NCBI GenBank assembly: GCA_947483455.1
Contig: CANKNK010000094.1
Location: 1 to 6,837 of the forward strand
Source of the DNA: Comamonadaceae bacterium
Lineage (GTDB): Bacteria > Pseudomonadota > Gammaproteobacteria > Burkholderiales > Burkholderiaceae_C
Reading direction: 5' to 3'
Length of the DNA stretch: 6,837 bases
Shown piece by piece: positions 4,808 through 6,837 of the stretch. Within the stretch, counting starts at the first letter, position 1; each line of letters starts with the position of its first letter. The notes below the pieces were generated by a model, which was not told the DNA's origin, searched no databases, and saw nothing but the letters and a program-made list of their open reading frames with translations. The translations under genes were made by a program, and so were the position numbers.

Positions 4808-6837
4808 TCATGCGGCACGCCTCATGGCCTCGCTGTCGGATGCAGTTTCTGACGCCGTGGCAGGCTCACGTGCAGGCAAAGCGGTGATGGGTGGCGCACC
4901 TAGTTGTGGCGCTGGGGAGGGCGCGGGTGCCTGTCCGGCCGCTGCCCGGTACCATTGCAAGGCCAAACCATAGTCCTGCACCGTGCCCTGGGCATTGGCG
5001 TACATAAAGCCCAGGTTAAATTGGGCGGCACAGTCACCTACATCGGCGGCGCGCTGGTAGCACGCGAGCGCTTGCGCTGCGTCGGCGGGCATGCCTTGCC
5101 CGAAGTACTGCATGCGACCCAGGGTATAGAGTGCATCGGCATCGCCTTGTTCAGCGGCTTGCTGCAGCCAGGGCAGGCCTTGTGTCACGTCGGCGAAGGT
5201 CCCATCGCCAAAGGCCAGCGTCCAGCCTAGGTTGAATTGGGCTTTGGCCAAGCCTTGTGCCGCCGCTTGGCGCAGTAGCTCTGGTGTCTGCGCGGTGTCG
5301 CCGATTCGGCTCTGGTACAGAGCCAGGTTAAAGCAGGCCAGCGCATAGTTTTGTGCGGCCGCTTCGCGCAGCCATTGGCCTGCCTGCGCTGCGCCAGCAT
5401 CGGCCTGCGGGTCGGCATCAGCCGCTTGCAATAACTGTATTGCCAGGTTGTTTTGCGCCTGCGCCATGCCCGCTTGTGCGGCGCGCAGATAGTGTGCTTG
5501 CGCCAGGGCGGCATCGGCTTGGCAACCCAGGCCGCCGGCATAGAGCAGGCCCAAGTTGAAATCGGCGATGGGGTCGCCGCGTTCGCTGGCCTGCAAGTAG
5601 TTTTCCAGCAGACGCGCGTAGTCGGCGCCGCTGGCGCTTTGCTTGGATTGTTGTAGGTTCAGGCGTTCTTGCGCAGCCGGATGCCCTTGCGCTGCTGCCA
5701 GTTCCAAATAGGCCAATGCGGCCGTCGCATCGCGCAGTGCTTGCGGGCCCTCGGCCAGCAACACGGCGGCGGCATACTGCGCTGCGACGTCGCCGCGCCG
5801 TGCCGCTTCGCGGTAGTGGTGGAGCGCTTGTTCCTCGTCTTGTGCCAGGCCGCTGCCAGTGGCATACATCACGCCCAGATTGTGCAAAGCGGCCGCGTTT
5901 TCGAGATCGGCAGCGGCTTGGTAGAACATGCGCACCTGCGGATCGGCGCCGTCTTGGCTGGCGCGCAGCACGGCCAGGTTGAACATGGCTTCGCTGACGC
6001 CTTGGTCGGCGGCCTGCTGCCAGCAGACTTGTGCGGCCTGCAGATCTTGTGGCACGCCCTGGCCCTGGGCCAGCGCTATGCCTTGGTTGAATTGGGCCAG
6101 CGCATGGCCTTGGGCTGCGGCCAGCGCGAAATACCCGTAGCCCCGGGCCGCGTCCTGCGCCCCGCCCTTGCCCTGGCTGCACAAAATGCCCAGGTTGAAC
6201 CGGGCCAAGGTGTCGCCCTGGTCCGCAGCGAGTTGGAGCCACTGGCGCGCCAGCGTGAAGTCTTGGCTGACGCCCTGGCCCTGGCTGTACATCGCGCCCA
6301 AATTGCATTGCGCCATGGCATGGCCCTGGTCTGCGGCCAGGTGCATCCATTGGCGTGCCTGGGTGCTGTTTTGCGTCACGCCCTGGCCGATGTGGTACAT
6401 CAGGCCGACTTGAAACTGCGCTTGCGCCATGCCCCGCTCGGCCGCCATTTGGTACCACTGCAAGGCCTCTGCGTAGTCTTGGGCTACACCGTAGCCGTTG
6501 GCGCTGAGCGTGCCCAGGTTGTATTGCGCTTGCGCGTGGCCCAGTGCCGCGGCGGTGCGATAGTGCACCAGGGCTTGCGCCAGGGGGCCGGGCGCCTCTT
6601 CATCGTCACTGGCATGGCTGTCGGCGACGGCGCGCCCCTCGCTGTCCACCCGGGCGCAGAGCACCGCCAGGTTGTAATGGGCATCGCCATGGCCTTGTTC
6701 AGCAGCCAGTGTGAAATAGGCCATCGCCAGCGACAGGTCCGGGGCAATGCCCTGGCCGTGCGCGTACATCAGGCCCAGGTTGTATTGCGCCGGGGCATCG
6801 CCCTGGTCTGCGGCTTTGTGGTACCACTTGGCCGCCA
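4808..6837 (-). CDS. Large Sel1-like repeat (TPR-type) protein (5' end outside window)
   Basis: About 675 codons are visible, and the frame runs open through the window edge. An ATG at 6769 lies inside a repeat and is not the start: the 22 codons before it continue a Sel1 unit (WYHKAADQGDAPAQYNLGL). About 17 Sel1 units of roughly 36 residues follow the consensus A-x-x-W-Y-x-x-A-A-x-Q-G-x-A-x-A-Q-x-N-L-G-x-M-Y-x-x-G-Q-G-V-x-Q-D. The units starting at residues 66, 102, 138, 174, 210 and 246 (counted from the 6769 ATG) are exactly 36 apart; later ones drift to 33-40. The second unit carries an acidic insertion (around residues 40-65, with SDDEEAP). The C-terminal 45 residues are Pro/Ala/Ser-rich and look disordered. 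Sel1 solenoids are protein-binding scaffolds. No enzymatic domain or membrane segment is visible, and the N-terminus is unseen, so location is unknown. It ends 101 bp before flgP on the same strand; a flagellar link is only a possibility. Confidence 0.9.
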   Translation of the reverse strand, partial: AAKWYHKAADQGDAPAQYNLGLMYAHGQGIAPDLSLAMAYFTLAAEQGHGDAHYNLAVLCARVDSEGRAVADSHASDDEEAPGPLAQALVHYRTAAALGHAQAQYNLGTLSANGYGVAQDYAEALQWYQMAAERGMAQAQFQVGLMYHIGQGVTQNSTQARQWMHLAADQGHAMAQCNLGAMYSQGQGVSQDFTLARQWLQLAADQGDTLARFNLGILCSQGKGGAQDAARGYGYFALAAAQGHALAQFNQGIALAQGQGVPQDLQAAQVCWQQAADQGVSEAMFNLAVLRASQDGADPQVRMFYQAAADLENAAALHNLGVMYATGSGLAQDEEQALHHYREAARRGDVAAQYAAAVLLAEGPQALRDATAALAYLELAAAQGHPAAQERLNLQQSKQSASGADYARLLENYLQASERGDPIADFNLGLLYAGGLGCQADAALAQAHYLRAAQAGMAQAQNNLAIQLLQAADADPQADAGAAQAGQWLREAAAQNYALACFNLALYQSRIGDTAQTPELLRQAAAQGLAKAQFNLGWTLAFGDGTFADVTQGLPWLQQAAEQGDADALYTLGRMQYFGQGMPADAAQALACYQRAADVGDCAAQFNLGFMYANAQGTVQDYGLALQWYRAAAGQAPAPSPAPQLGAPPITALPAREPATASETASDSEAMRRAA
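6035..6574 (-). repeat. Tandem 108-bp Sel1 coding repeats (regular block)
   Basis: Five consecutive units of exactly 108 bp (36 codons) encode the best-conserved Sel1 repeats of the large gene. Recurrent elements on the + strand are 'aggttga' or 'aaattg' next to 'tgggc', 'gcatggcc' and 'ccctggccctgg'-type stretches. Because 108 is a multiple of three, frames that lack stops in one unit tend to stay open across several, which produces long spurious ORFs here in other frames. Confidence 0.8.

Noticed and set aside
4707..4811. Longer flgP start at ATG 4811, which overlaps the Sel1-gene TGA as ATGA
   Set aside because: It resembles the two true overlaps in this window, but it would place 35 polar residues ahead of a clear lipoprotein signal peptide; ATG 4706 has a Shine-Dalgarno and a promoter-like element directly upstream.
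5418..6458. 346-codon open frame on the - strand inside the Sel1 gene
   Set aside because: It is a shifted frame of the 108-bp repeats, rich in Arg/Pro/Gly with no domain; the Sel1 frame explains the sequence.

Overview
The window looks like chromosomal DNA of a polarly flagellated betaproteobacterium. It is GC-rich, and its FlgM/FlgN, FliK-like and FlgP proteins have the look of Burkholderiales/Comamonadaceae versions; the taxon is inferred from protein style, not from a marker gene. It is a flagellar accessory locus flanked by a large Sel1-repeat gene. There is no sign of phage, transposon, tRNA, rRNA or CRISPR sequence. Coding density is very high, and no gene-free stretch exceeds about 100 bases.

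Layout. On the + strand, positions 2-322 hold the 3' part of flgM (anti-sigma-28) and 352-741 hold flgN (chaperone for the hook-filament junction proteins). Facing them on the - strand is a compact gene set read from right to left: flgP (4706-4161, LPP20-family lipoprotein), flgT (4142-2943, flagellar H-ring protein), a small secreted FimV/LysM-like protein (2889-2449), a FliK-type protein (2452-1151) and flhX (1154-756, a stand-alone copy of the FlhB cytoplasmic switch domain). The last three genes overlap by 4 bp at each junction, which suggests translational coupling. A good candidate sigma-28 promoter (TCAA-N15-GCCGATTC) lies just upstream of flgP and could drive the whole set. Upstream of flgP on the same strand is the 3' part of a large Sel1-repeat gene (4808-6837, continuing off the window), with about 17 Sel1 units visible.

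How the genes fit together. FlgM holds sigma-28 inactive until the hook is complete, and FlgN delivers FlgK/FlgL. FlgP and FlgT are known from Vibrio as outer-membrane basal-body disk/H-ring proteins, and there too they are encoded beside flgN-flgM. The FliK-like and FlhX proteins resemble the two partners of the export specificity switch, so the set combines H-ring parts with switch paralogs. No FlgO is visible. The uncharacterised LysM-like protein lies between flgT and the FliK-like gene and is the most interesting unknown.
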